Shown piece by piece: positions 1 through 10,687 of a stretch of 64,000 bases of DNA (within the stretch, counting starts at the first letter, position 1; each line of letters starts with the position of its first letter). The DNA is from Phoronis australis (Eukaryota; Phoronida; Phoronidae): positions 334,018 to 398,017 of the forward strand of contig NMRA01000416.1 in the NCBI GenBank assembly GCA_002633005.1, read 5' to 3'. The notes under the pieces are model-generated. The model made no database searches. It worked only from the letters and a program-made list of their open reading frames with translations, and was not told the DNA's origin. A program made the translations under genes and the position numbers.

Positions 1-1000
1 TTGATAGGTGATTTTTGACAATTAGAAGCTAATCTTTTAAGAAATTGCGATGCTTTACTGAACTTAGTTGCAGGGTGACATTGAGAAAATTCGACCTATC
101 ATCAGATCCGAAAATAGCAAAGTAATATACTAAACGATTTTTTGTCTTTCTGAAATAAGTCTCAAGGATATTGATGAATGACGGATAGCCCTACAAAGTG
201 TCCCAACATGTTCTCACAATTCAAATGACAATAAATTGTTTATTGACCTTGGAACTATATTCATAGTGGTCTAAATTCACACATCGTAGATCGAAAAAGA
301 AGTCCTTAATTCAATAAAATTGAAATCATTGCTCATTAACTTCACACTTCCTTTATGCTTTTAGCTTCCTGTAGTATTGCGCAATGAATTTTTGTTGTTC
401 AAAACCGAATCGTTTGTTTGCATTTCCCGTGCATACTACGCAGACGGAGCACGTCATGACTGACGCACTCACGTTGAAAATAAGTTGGAACCATGAGTAG
501 GCCTGAGCAGAATCATTGTGACCTCGGCAACTAACTTTGAACTCCATTTTTGGGACACACTCTGTATCATTTTGCTCAGCCACCAGAAATTGGATTACCC
601 GCCGTGTTTCAACTAGCAATTTTGAAACAGCCACCTTTTAGAAATTCCTTCAAAGAATGACCTTAATAAAATGAACTTTTCCCGAAACTGGATCATAATA
701 AAACGAATCTTAGAACCTGCGCAAACGGATAGGTACAAGGTACGAGCCAAGCTCCCCGTCTCAAGTGAATCATAGCTGAGCTGACCAGCGACTAGCTTTA
801 GTTCATCCAGTTTCGTAGTTTCACACTGTTAGATCTCAGTTAGTTACTTGAGGCAGCTCCCAGCTACCCGTCAGTGCTCTGGCCCTAGGCCCATTCTTTA
901 ACTGTGTGTGCAACCTTGTTGGTTCAGTTATACTCAAATCTGATAGCTCCATCCTCCGATTGTATCCCCCCACCTATGGCGAACGTCCGGGTTTCGGTTC
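1..1000. other. Anonymous non-coding stretch
   Basis: No protein family, tRNA or clear repeat was recognised. Short open frames on both strands (for example 353-634 minus) have no recognisable domain and no splice-site support. The sequence is ordinary AT-rich intergenic DNA. Confidence 0.5.
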
Positions 1001-1026
1001 AAATATGGCGGCATCCGGAGGACGAT

Positions 1027-1058
1027 GGGGGGTTGGGGGCGAAGGGGGGGTTGGGGGT
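1027..1058 (+). other. G-quadruplex-type G-run cluster
   Basis: Four runs of five to seven G are separated by loops of two to four bases, which fits the standard intramolecular G-quadruplex pattern. It lies just downstream of a short CpG-containing stretch with ATATGGCGGC, a YY1-like core. This may be a promoter remnant, but no gene was found to start here. The Gly-rich open frame through it (906-1160) follows from the G-runs. From 1160 to 1845 nothing was recognised. Confidence 0.5.
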
Positions 1059-1845
1059 CCGGAAGTGGTGGCGATAGGAAAGTGGGGCAATTTGGTGAAG
1101 TCGAACTGGTTTGTGCTCCACCATTTTAATTTTTACCTTTCTTCGGGCATGCTTAAATAAAAACGTTTCGTAAATTTCGGCTCTACTTGTGTTATCCTTA
1201 TTTTACGGTTAATTTATAAGTTTTTTAAAGTAGACGGGAATTGTGCGGAAACCACATTGCATATGGCGAAGTTGAGTGAATACGCAGAATGCATGAGTCA
1301 TCTGCCATTCATCACGGGGGCCATTTTAGGTGGTGGCAAACCATAATGGTAAAAAGTAAACTAAAATCGTATTGAATACAGATATGTTTGAAAATATTTG
1401 GAGTTGTGTTTAATGAGTACTATTTAGCTTACTTTTTAACTACACTAATTTGCGTTAAAATCCGTTTGATGAAAGTTTTAACTACAATGAAAGGGAACGA
1501 GTATCTTTAAGAAACCTTTTTGTTCCTTCTTATGTACATTTCATCAAAAATGACTGAACTTAGCCATTCTTCTACGTTGTGTTGAAATTTTGGAAAGTTG
1601 ATTGCAGCTGGGAATTTCGAAAAACTCCAAAACTTAACTCATGCCTTTTGTATGACAAAGTGACTTTCTTTGGGCAACAGTTTGGACATTTAAACTTTCA
1701 GCCGAGACTGCAATGAAACTTTTTTTGTTCACCTTGATTGGATTCTCGTTTGTTGGCGAAAAAATGATAGCCATTATCGGCCAATTTCGTAAAATTTCTA
1801 AAATTCATGACGTTTTCAAGAGAACAAAACTCAACAAATGTTGTA

Positions 1846-2235
1846 TCATACATACTTAACTTCGGCACCGAAACCAGCCATTAAGTCGGGCAGAACTTGC
1901 AAAACCAGCTCTTCTGCGTCAATGCGCGTGGGCACTTTTATGCGTTCACGCGCCCAGAAATTTTGGTACTGTACTGGAGCGGCCATCGTGTACCATCTCT
2001 GCTTGTCAAGGTAACCGTCAGGTCTCTTATAACAAGGATGGATCCCGTTTCTCCTCGAATCGCCACCCTTGTTTAAAGTAGCGATGGCATATTGATGGTT
2101 TCCTAAACCATGATACCATATGAACTGGCCAACACCGTTGAGGTAGTGTTTGTCTTCCGCAGACAACGAGTTGATACCGAACACAAAAGGGCACGCATAC
2201 AGCAACGTCAGACACGCAAAAGCACCTCCTAACAT
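1846..2235 (-). CDS. Putative small secreted protein, exon of unknown family
   Basis: Not recognised as a known family. Read on the minus strand, a pyrimidine-rich stretch ending in TTTTTAG lies just 5' of AAACATG. The Met at 2235 therefore sits right after a probable splice acceptor, and the upstream part of the open frame (2236-2298) is probably intron. The 129-residue product begins MLGGAFACLTLLYACPFVFG, a good signal peptide with probable cleavage near residue 20. The mature part is rich in Tyr, Trp and His, has one visible Cys (around HPCYKRPDGY), and ends at a TGA. Just before that stop a GTATGT could act as a donor, so this may be one exon of a longer gene. The signal peptide and acceptor are seen in sequence; secretion is inferred. 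No homologue was identified. Confidence 0.45.
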   Translation of the reverse strand: MLGGAFACLTLLYACPFVFGINSLSAEDKHYLNGVGQFIWYHGLGNHQYAIATLNKGGDSRRNGIHPCYKRPDGYLDKQRWYTMAAPVQYQNFWARERIKVPTRIDAEELVLQVLPDLMAGFGAEVKYV

Positions 2236-2298
2236 GTTTCTAAAAATAACGATTAGAAGAAGTTGTTGACGTTGTAACTTGGGTTGACCTTGTTGCAA

Positions 2299-3350
2299 AA
2301 TTAACGCAACTTACAGATTTGTGCAAATACATGTAGGCCTTAGTCCCAATTTAAACCCTCCTTTCTTTCACGTCCGTGGCTACTTCAGGGGTCAACGGGA
2401 ACTTTGGGTCGAATCCTTCTCCAGATGTTCTGTTTCAGCAAAGTTCCCAAGAACACATTTGCACGCTTAGAAAGAATTTTAATTTAAAAGTTGGAAAAAA
2501 CAAGCCTCAAATATTTTGCTTTTTAGCCACTAATTGACAGTGCAGTATGATCAGAACAAACAATAAAACTACAGGACAGTATCGTGTCCGTGCCATTTCT
2601 AAGATGTCTGCTTCCTGAATCATTTTGTGCTTCTCAACCAAACAGGAGCTTTATGCCAACAGTTACACTGCTGAAAGATGAGTTATTATATGCGTGGATG
2701 AATTATTGGCATCAGGTCTAGGATTCCTCCCACAATTTTGAGCTTCTGGAATTTACAGGAATGACCTGACTCCTGAGACGAGTCAACTAAAGCTTACTGA
2801 TTTCCCAAGCAAGTAGGTCGAAAAATAGACAACTAAGCAAGTTGTCAGTTCTTTTTAACAGTGCTCAAAGAAAGGCTCACGTGCTGCCTTCAGAATGCAT
2901 GATGCGTATGGAAACGACGTGGGTTACAACTTACAGAGAACCAAACAAAGAAAAGGAAACATGAAAACTTTTCAAACTATGAAACATTGACTGATAAGTA
3001 CCGTAGATAAAAGAAAAACTATAAATTACGATTGAAATTCTCTTGTTTGAGGCATAGAAAAATTACTTTTTGCTTGAGGTCCGAGCTTTTCCTTATTTTG
3101 GAAATTTGCTCTTAATTGCTCTCCCTAATTCAAAGGCAATGGCGCAAGTTTCTAATGACTTGTAAACGATCAGTACTGCTTTTTATAAACTTCCAAGCCT
3201 ATTTTCAGACCATTTTAGTAAAAAGTGAAGTGTTTCAAATTCGAGACATATAAAAAGGCAAAAATTGTCCGCGGTCTAAATTTCATAATCAAGAAAATTC
3301 CTGAATTTTAGCTCAGATTTTGCTGAGTGGACCAAAATTTTGGAGACTGT
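2299..3350. other. Anonymous non-coding stretch
   Basis: No coding family or structured repeat was recognised. This would hold the 5' end and promoter of the minus-strand secreted-protein gene if its first exon lies close by; I could not locate that exon. Confidence 0.4.
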
Positions 3351-3354
3351 CCCG

Positions 3355-3356
<2 letters not shown>

Positions 3357-3436
<80 letters not shown>
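3357..3436. repeat. (CA)n dinucleotide microsatellite
   Basis: About 40 CA units with one interruption (ACCC) roughly two thirds along, ending in a short TATA tail. All open frames through it (poly Thr-His, poly Cys-Val) are by-products of the repeat. Confidence 0.97.
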
Positions 3437-3439
<3 letters not shown>

Positions 3440-3442
<3 letters not shown>

Positions 3443-5015
3443 TTCTTACATAAATGTGGTGGTTTGGGGTTTGACACATGCAGCAAGCATTTGTGCATCA
3501 CTCATGATGTTAATAGGAAAAGCTCAGAACTCCAAAGTAATTGATTAAAGTTCAATCAATTTTACTCAGTAATGACCGGGGCTCAAGCTTTAGTTGTTTG
3601 GTCTACACATATTCACAGGAACGGTGACTCAGTTAGTACCTTCAAAGGCAAAGGCAAAGCCAAAATTCTATAGTTGCTGTTGGACAGTCCTGCCAGAGCT
3701 GGGTTCAACATTTAAGTTTCCTGATCAACTCGTGGGGGACACTGAATTCTTTGTATACAAGCTCCGCAATGACTCATCGTCTACAGTTAACGAAACATGC
3801 TACCACATTATTCAGGCTGAAATAAGTGGTTCAATCGTCTTCACCTCCTAATCATACTTGTTTGCTGTTACATGCCTAAGGAGCAAACTGTCAATGTGCG
3901 ATTCATATACGAGCCTTGCAACAAACGGGATGGCTGTTGGAACCCGGTAATCTGAAAATTCACTGGATGACACTGCCATTAGCCCACAACAAGTCATGAA
4001 ATACGTTAACTGCAAACATGAACGTAAAAGTGGCTGGTACAAAAATTAGCTCTTGTTTGAAGTCAGGCATGCCATGTTGCGAACGTTCGAGAGCGCAGTA
4101 ACACGATTTCACAAAAAAAAAACATTTGCTGACGATGTTGATGAAGCCACGTGACAAGTGTGTGCTGTATTGTCAAAGATTTTAAAAATTGTAACATCAT
4201 AGAAAATATTGACAACATTCTGTTGCGCTCATTGTGATTGTCAGAACTGTATTCTGTGTCCCCTCCTCAGGCCGACAATGTGCCTGAGAATTTTGACAAT
4301 ATTAAAATGAAAGTGGTAAATTTAATGAAGAAGCATTAGAAATGTTACGTTATTCATAATTTGATTTAGGTATCAAATCTTAATGAAGTTCCAAATGGTT
4401 GAAAACATAGCTCTTTTGATATGAGCTCAGAATGTAATAGTGTGTTTTACGGCCAACAGGAGGCACTGCTAAAATATATATTTCTATAGACTTTCTTTCA
4501 ACTAATTTCATAATATTTATCACTTTTCTTGTCTAGTAACTTCAAATGAACAAAACTAAGTCAAATTATCGTTCAGTTTTTGCGCAGTGTTGTTAGTTTT
4601 TAAAGAAAATAAATTGGTTTTCTGTGCCAAATTTGGCAAAATGTCAAATTTCTCGAAGACGTGCGAGCCAAACCTTGGAAACTTCATAAATTTTTTAAGA
4701 GTATCATTTAATGACACAAAAGCCACCAAAATATATTACCCCCCAAAAATAGCCACGGAAGTGATTTTCTTGGCCTAGTTGAATGGATTATGGCCTAAAA
4801 TAATTGCACGGTCTTTTGCAAAAGGCTCATTACAGCAAAAACGAGCTTTTCAGATTGTTGATGGTGGTAAGTGCTCAGCAGTACATGATCGTGTGCTGAA
4901 TCCTTGGAAAAATTTTGGGCATTGCAATAATAATCCTTAATCGCGTTTGAGGAATACAAACGCGCTCAAAGTTAAAGTGAATTAATGAAAATGACCAGTG
5001 AAACCCGGATTCGGC
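3440..5015. other. Mostly anonymous; one 85-codon open frame at 3594-3851
   Basis: The plus-strand frame at 3594-3851 is preceded by a possible acceptor (ATTCACAG) and has moderately protein-like composition with two adjacent Cys. It matches nothing I recognise and has no clear donor, so it is not called as a gene. The remainder is AT-rich with nothing recognisable. Confidence 0.35.
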
Positions 5016-5019
5016 CTGT

Positions 5020-5160
5020 GACCTTGCAACCAGGGCCGAGTTCAATTACCATCTCGCGTCGTGAAAAATCTAGACATTGAAAGTACATGCGATATCTCGT
5101 GAAATCTTGCGAGATCTTGCTTTTCTTGCGAGACACTGGCGTTTCTGAACTCTATCCACA
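5020..5160 (-). repeat. Dispersed repeat shared with the left edges of the MS4A duplication units
   Basis: Read on the minus strand, this segment has repeated TCTCGC/AAGAAAAGCAA words followed by a GAACTCGGCCCTGG-like word. The same order of words occurs on the plus strand near 37592-37680, 42910-43050 and, more diverged, 27945-28010. It is therefore a dispersed element rather than unique sequence. Confidence 0.5.
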
Positions 5161-5499
5161 GATTACAGTTAGTGCTGACAAATCATAAACATATCCTTCA
5201 TAAAAAAGTCTTCTACATGTTATTGGGCATGCTACGAACTACAAAACGGAAACATGTCACAAGTTCAAAAAGCACAACAAGACAAATTATTTTAAAAACT
5301 CAAATCGACAATAAGTGAAACAAGAACAACGCGGAGCGTTGAAATGCGCTTACGAATGCACTGCAAACGGTGTGCTTGGAAAGGTGTTAATTTGTATCAT
5401 AAAAATGGCATTTAGATGGTTAAGAATACATTGAACCCATCCAAAAATTATTTGACAAATTTTATGAGAATCCGTCTAAGAACTCCAAAGGTACAAATG

Positions 5500-6115
5500 C
5501 AAACGTAAACAAAAGCAAACTGCCATTAGGAACTACAGTAGTAGTCGAATCCATCTATCTGCTTAATTACAACAATAGTCAAATCTATCTATCTGCTGTC
5601 AGGTTAATAGGAATACTGCAATTTTTTAAAAACATCTTGCAAGGGGTTTAGGAGATACAGCCTTTGATGGAAAAAAACGCCACTAGGGGGCACCTCAGTT
5701 GTTGAATCAGTTTGAAAATCCACGTCAGTCATGCTCCTGTCTGAAGGAACACATCTGCCGATTTTCATAATGATCCTCTGCGCGGTTTGGCAGATAAAGA
5801 AAAAGAAGACAATAAACAGAGTAAAAATAATTAGAATGGTCACTAGTTGGTACAGAATACCTCGAATCCACCCGAAAACTGTAGTGGAGGATAGCCTCAT
5901 CTCAGTAATAGATGCCTATGTGCCAATTTTCATGAAAATCAGTTGTGGATCTTTCACGGTTTGGAGATACAGGTGTAAACGTAAAAAAAATAAATTGCCA
6001 CTAGAAGGCACACCGGTAGTCGGATCCGCCCGAAATTCGTCGTCATCCGTCTTCAGCTTCATAAGAAAGCATCAACTAAATCTCATTAAGATGCTGTGAG
6101 GGGTTTAGGAGAAAC
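5500..6115. repeat. Dispersed interspersed repeat, 'GCCACTAG / AGTCGGATCC' family
   Basis: Degenerate subunits of very roughly 120-160 bp each carry a GCCACTAGGGGGC-like word, an AGTCGGATCC-like word and a GGGTTTAGGAGATAC-like word. The same words recur at 31605-32045, 39880-40600, 45450-46080 and, inverted, 53440-53800. Open frames through it (for example 5604-5900 minus and 5731-6099 plus) are not conserved between copies. Confidence 0.65.
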
Positions 6116-6131
6116 TGTCGCGCAAGCCGGG

Positions 6132-6202
6132 CGCCGGACACCAGTACGCTGGACACCTGTACGCCGGACGCCAGTACGCTGGACACCTGTACGCCGGACG
6201 CC
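6132..6202. repeat. 30-bp tandem minisatellite
   Basis: Two full 30-bp units and a partial third start at 6132, 6162 and 6192. Each unit is two diverged 15-bp half-units of the type CCGGACGCCAGTACG and CTGGACACCTGTACG. The array is GC-rich in AT-rich surroundings. Confidence 0.85.
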
Positions 6203-6342
6203 GAAACAGAAATTACGGCAATATACATACATATAAATAATGGGCGCATAAAAATTCTTGGTTGTGATTTATTAAAACATTCTGTTTCCATTTTTGAAAA
6301 TGCTGTCATGGCAACCATCACTGAAAAAGGTAGCGTAGCATT

Positions 6343-6450
6343 GAGCCCCGGTTTCTATGCGTCCCGGATTCTTTGTGGCCCGGGTACTTTGTGTCCCGGG
6401 TTCTATGTGTCCCGGGTTCTATGTGTTCTGGGTTCAATGTGTCCCAGTAT
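6343..6450 (+). repeat. 16-bp tandem array, unit CCCGGGTTCTATGTGT
   Basis: Six to seven units lie in exact 16-bp register (starts at 6363, 6379, 6395 and 6411), degenerating at both ends. The same unit returns in inverted orientation at 7048-7197, so the two arrays are the arms of an approximately 850-bp inverted structure. Confidence 0.85.
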
Positions 6451-6917
6451 TTTTCGTTATAGTCCAGGTGCTAAGCTTACGAGCGTGCAAGTTTTAGATA
6501 CAATCGCCATTTGGGTCCATTGGACAATTTTGCGGTGCCTTTTCAATGCTGATGTAAATTGAACTCATTAATCCCGATTTGAACACATAATTTGGTAAAA
6601 AATCGGCCTAATAGCATAAATTACATGATGGCATATCTCTGCAACCACTTGACAGAATCCCAGTAGCTTTGGGTCAATTCTTTTGTTCATCAGGGTGCCC
6701 ATGATTATTTTTGACACTTTCGAGGTCATTCAAGGTCAGGATCGCGTGACAATTTCCGGACATCTTTAGCCAAAAACGTACATAACATTCAAACCACAGG
6801 CAGTATGTGCAGGTTTCATAAGAAATTGTCATACTTGGTCCAAACGACCATTTTACTATTTTGAATTGCCTTTTCAAACCTGATAAAAGGCAAAATAATT
6901 CAACCTCATTAAATCTA

Positions 6918-7043
6918 AATTGTCCCCCTGGAGAAATTGTCCTGCTTGCGTGTATTTGAATGAAGCACCCGTGTAATAATAACGCGCCCGTATGCTGGCA
7001 TTCAAATACATGCAGCTTGGACATTCTCTACAGGGGGACAATT
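6918..7043. repeat. Hairpin with 45-bp arms
   Basis: Arms 6918-6962 and 6999-7043 are imperfect reverse complements, both ending in AATTGTCCCCCTG. They enclose a 36-bp loop. The hairpin abuts the inverted 16-bp array, so it is probably an internal part of the same mobile or foldback unit. Confidence 0.75.
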
Positions 7044-7047
7044 ACAA

Positions 7048-7197
7048 CTATCACACGGGGACACACAGAACCAGGGACACATAGAACCCCGTCTGATGCA
7101 CAGGAAACTGGACACGTAGAACCCGGGACACGGAACCCCGATATGCATAAAACGGTACACATAAAGCCCTGGATACATAGAACCCGGGACACATCGG
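7048..7197 (-). repeat. Inverted partner of the 16-bp array
   Basis: Diverged units of ACACATAGAACCCGGG, the reverse complement of the unit at 6343-6450, fill this stretch. It is more degenerate than its partner. The intervening 6451-6917 shows no gene. Confidence 0.8.
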
Positions 7198-7199
7198 GA

Positions 7200-7970
7200 T
7201 GACTCTGAAAGAAATGTCATCACATAAAATAAGTTTTATGATCCATATTCCCACTAAAAGGTAAATGTATCCCTAGCTTCCATGGATACCAAGGCAGGAT
7301 TTGGAAATATGGTGCAAACTTGAAAACTTGCTGGTTATAGGACTTACGGCAAACCGCCAAAATTATCTTTTTCTTTGGAAAGTTATTATAACGACAACGA
7401 GATGTCAAATGTAAGTACCTTTTAACGGTCGGAAGGCTCTAAACCTGTATGGGCTTTCTATCGTTAGTCAGAAACTTATCACGAATTTTTGTCACTGAAT
7501 GTGCCGCTTGGAGACCAGTGTCTGCCTTTCCTCCAGTAAGTGACACTTTACAAGTTACGAACCTGCCACATTGGTTTTCTGACTTTTTATGCTATATGCA
7601 TGAAACAGACAGAGATGTGCCAGATAATATACTCCTGAAGTGTGTTTTGTAGATATTTGTACTTGATAGTGAATGAGAACAAAGCCCGAGGTCGTTACCA
7701 TTCTGGCTGTCACTCCCCTCTGACAAGTTGGAGTATTCGTTGTTCATTACATCTTTTTGATAGGATATTTCGACACATAAATGTATATAAATTTATGCTA
7801 TTTCCCGGCCATATGCTCGTATGTCAACTAAAGTTACAACTGCACCTACCGAAATAAAACTAAACTGTCCGCAATGTTCAAATTTGAGCGCGTTTTTGCA
7901 GCAATGGCGAGAAAAAAACGATCTTTTATTTCTGCTCCCACATCTGGATTGAAAACTGCATTTAAAGCTA
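7200..7970. other. Anonymous non-coding stretch
   Basis: Short open frames (7449-7652 and 7642-7857 plus) have no recognisable domain or splice context. No repeat structure was noticed. Confidence 0.35.
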
Positions 7971-7973
7971 AAG

Positions 7974-8530
7974 TTTAAAGTGGTATAGAACATGGAAAAC
8001 TGTTAGACTAAATTGCGTTATTCAAAGTGTGCCTCTGTCACTGAAACAGAAGTTTAAACTGTTCACAGGTTATTTTTACAGTTTTTTCGTAAGGATTTTG
8101 ATTTTTTGTTGATGTCAAAGAATTTTTCCTTTAGTTTCAAATTTCAAAAAATTGATTTGTCAACTGCTCGTCACTACGTCTTTTTTCTCCCACACGACAA
8201 AGCGCGTCTCCTTATTTGGTATGGTAAGACATAGACGTGTCACATTTTCTTTATAAGGAAAATATGTCTTTTGACCTTCGAAGTGAACAAAACAATAGCG
8301 ATTTCAAGGAGCAGCCGATCTGAGTTGTTGAGTGCATGCGCTCATATATATTATTAGTTGAGGAGAATTTGAAAACTGTTTGGGATGAAAGAGTTTATAT
8401 TTCGTCCGTGTTTCAAAAATAGTGAATTATTGCATTATTGAAAGTGAATAACTCTCAGGTTAACATTCCCAAGTAGTGGATTAGCCACGGTCTGTTTTGT
8501 ATACGAAAGTTGCGTTCCATGCCTCTTTAA
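7974..8530 (+). mobile_element. Non-autonomous DNA-transposon-like repeat, copy 1
   Basis: This segment aligns along most of its length with 23642-24261. Shared words include GACTAAATTG, TTGTTGATGTCAAAG and AACATAGACG-like motifs. Its right end reads GCGTTCCATGCCTCTTTAA, the reverse complement of the left end of the other copy (TTTAAAGAGGCCTGAAACGC), so the family has short terminal inverted repeats. The left end is decayed. There is no coding content. The TTTAAAGAGGC terminus suggests a cut-and-paste MITE; the superfamily is not determined. Confidence 0.65.
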
Positions 8531-8539
8531 AAAACAAAA

Positions 8540-8925
8540 AATAAAAGTAAAATAAGAATTTCATTGTTTGATGATGATGCTGGTTCTTACTGTGAGGCTT
8601 GAAAAACGAGAAGAGACAACTCACTCAACAATAGGTAGAGCACGTGTGATTTTATATTAACAATAACACGGTAAGCTCAATGAGAGTCACCACATAACGA
8701 TGCGAGCCACCGGAGGATACTTCCCACGTGGGAGACGTTAAACAAATATTACGCTATCTTTTCGCAATGGCTCACTTTCTCTATTCCTACAAAGAGCTTG
8801 GGAACAACATTCCCTCAACTAAATCTGAGCTTGCAAAAACCACTTAACGGTATCGAGATAAGCAAAATGGTGAAAAATTACCTTCCGTTTGACATCCGTA
8901 TGACCGAGAGAATGTGATGAGCAAT
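8540..8925. other. Anonymous non-coding stretch
   Basis: No gene or repeat was recognised. Confidence 0.3.
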
Positions 8926-8930
8926 ATTAT

Positions 8931-9019
8931 ATAGTTAAATGAGACCCCTATCAAATTAAATAGTTAAATGAGACCCCTATCAAATTGAATAGTTAAATGA
9001 GACCCCTATCAAATTGAAT
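8931..9019. repeat. 29-bp tandem repeat, three copies
   Basis: Units start at 8931, 8960 and 8989, each beginning ATAGTTAAATGAGACCCC. They are almost identical, differing at one A/G site, which implies recent expansion. Confidence 0.95.
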
Positions 9020-9024
9020 AATTT

Positions 9025-10365
9025 CTATTAGGATGTGTATGAACCGGATTTCAGACTTTTGAAAAAATAGTGTTTTTTGTGAACGGTATACAAGGTAAAT
9101 AACCCTTATTTAATATGATATGGCGGAACGAAGCAACCATTTATTCTCGCTATTCATTCTTGTGGGTACCAGCATATGGATGAAAAAGTTATTGTTGTCC
9201 GCAAAACTAGTTCTGGTACAGTATGCTATACCAGATTCAGCTCGTTCGGTACAATGCTCGTCAATCATCGTATAACATTACTTTGTCCTTATGATAATAC
9301 CACTTCATGCAACATAATTATCTCAAAAGCCAACCCTCGTCTTTTCTAATGGAAAGCATATCTACTAGAAACGTTTTTTTTTCACGAGCGTAAAATCATG
9401 CATTGAAAATAAGATTTCATGCACCCACGGAGACCGTTGACCACTGACATCTCAGCCCACAATATTTGAACGATCAGTCGATGAAAGTTTTTACTAATCA
9501 AAGATGCTAAAGCCCTGGTCCACTTTTTGATTGGCTAATACACGGAACATTACCCGTACCTAAGAAACGTACTTTTAAATCCATCTCGAATCATTTTGAA
9601 TTCCAGATGAACGATTGAACGTTATATTTTCACATCACCGACCCTAGCAGCCAATAAAATTTGCCTTGTATTTTAGAATTTCATTTGATGACTTTACAGA
9701 TAAATAACAACTAAATATCGAAATCCGATCTGTGCGTTTTTCCGTATAGACTCCAAGTATTTCAGAGACGGAATTTGGTAGTTGTTTTCGTATGATATTA
9801 AGATTTACCCGAGTGACGAGTCGGGTCTCCGGAACTGGGGTTCATGCCTGTGCACGTGCATTTATTTCGACGCGTGTGCGGAGTTGACTAGGAGCGTGGT
9901 CTGTGGATTTGCACCACGGAATCATAGTTTCCTAGGGTTTAGCGGATCCTTATAGCTGGCATTTGGAGGCACAGCCACGGGATCGTTTCTACCCCCTGAG
10001 AGTTTATGCATTGAAATTTCTATTATATATAAATATATGGTTTATGTTCTTTAGTCTTTTGTAGTTGCTTAGGCTGATTTTAAAACTGACCGATTGCTCA
10101 TCACGACGTTGTTTTTGTGTCTTCCAATTGTATGCCTGGGCTTTTAAGTTTACCTCTGTAACAAAAGCATTTTGGTATAGTCGTTAGACAATTAGATTTG
10201 CGTTTACGGAAAATATAAAAATATTGCACGTACAACGCGAGGCTCCGACCAGTTCTGATTTTAGCTGTGTAATCTATTCTTCAATTTTGTGAAATGCAAA
10301 TACGTACGCATTTCAAGTAACGTGCCTTTCAAGGCTTCGGTATAATTGTAAAAGGTCAGTGGAAT
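9025..10365. other. Anonymous non-coding stretch
   Basis: No gene was recognised. Around 9790-9990 the base composition is more GC-rich, but no open frame or family was identified. Confidence 0.3.
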
Positions 10366-10369
10366 CTGG

Positions 10370-10680
10370 TACTTACAACGTGCGATGCTTTTGTAGGTCT
10401 GTCACGACTGAGGCATAAAGTATAAGTTGCCGGTGTTTTTTTAGGCCTATATGAAGATAGGGGACACCAAGCGTAAGTTGTTGATGTTTAGGACCCCATC
10501 ACGGCGGGGACATAAATTACAAGTTGCCGGTGTTTTTGTTGGCCTACGACCGGGACGCCAAGTATATTCCCGGTGTCTTTATAGGCCTCATGGCAGTGTA
10601 TTTGAATGTCTTCATCACGACAGGGGAGCCAAATATAAGTTGACGATGTTTATGTAGGCCTATTTCACGGCAGCCTCGTC
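10370..10680. repeat. Degenerate tandem repeat of about 50-60 bp
   Basis: Four to five diverged units carry the order CACGRC / GGGRCRCCAA / TATAAGTTGCCGGTGTTT / TAGGCCT. A lone partial unit with ATCACGGCAGGGACATAAA sits at 12277-12310, on the far side of the foldback element at 10688-12260. That suggests the element inserted into or next to this satellite-like array. Confidence 0.7.
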
Positions 10681-10687
10681 CCCAAGC

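Noticed and set aside
906-1160. Gly/Trp-rich 84-codon open frame
   Set aside because: Its composition follows from the G-runs, and there is no domain, signal or splice support.
3276-3548. Open frames encoding long His-Thr or Cys-Val repeats
   Set aside because: They are translations of the (CA)n microsatellite in several frames on both strands.
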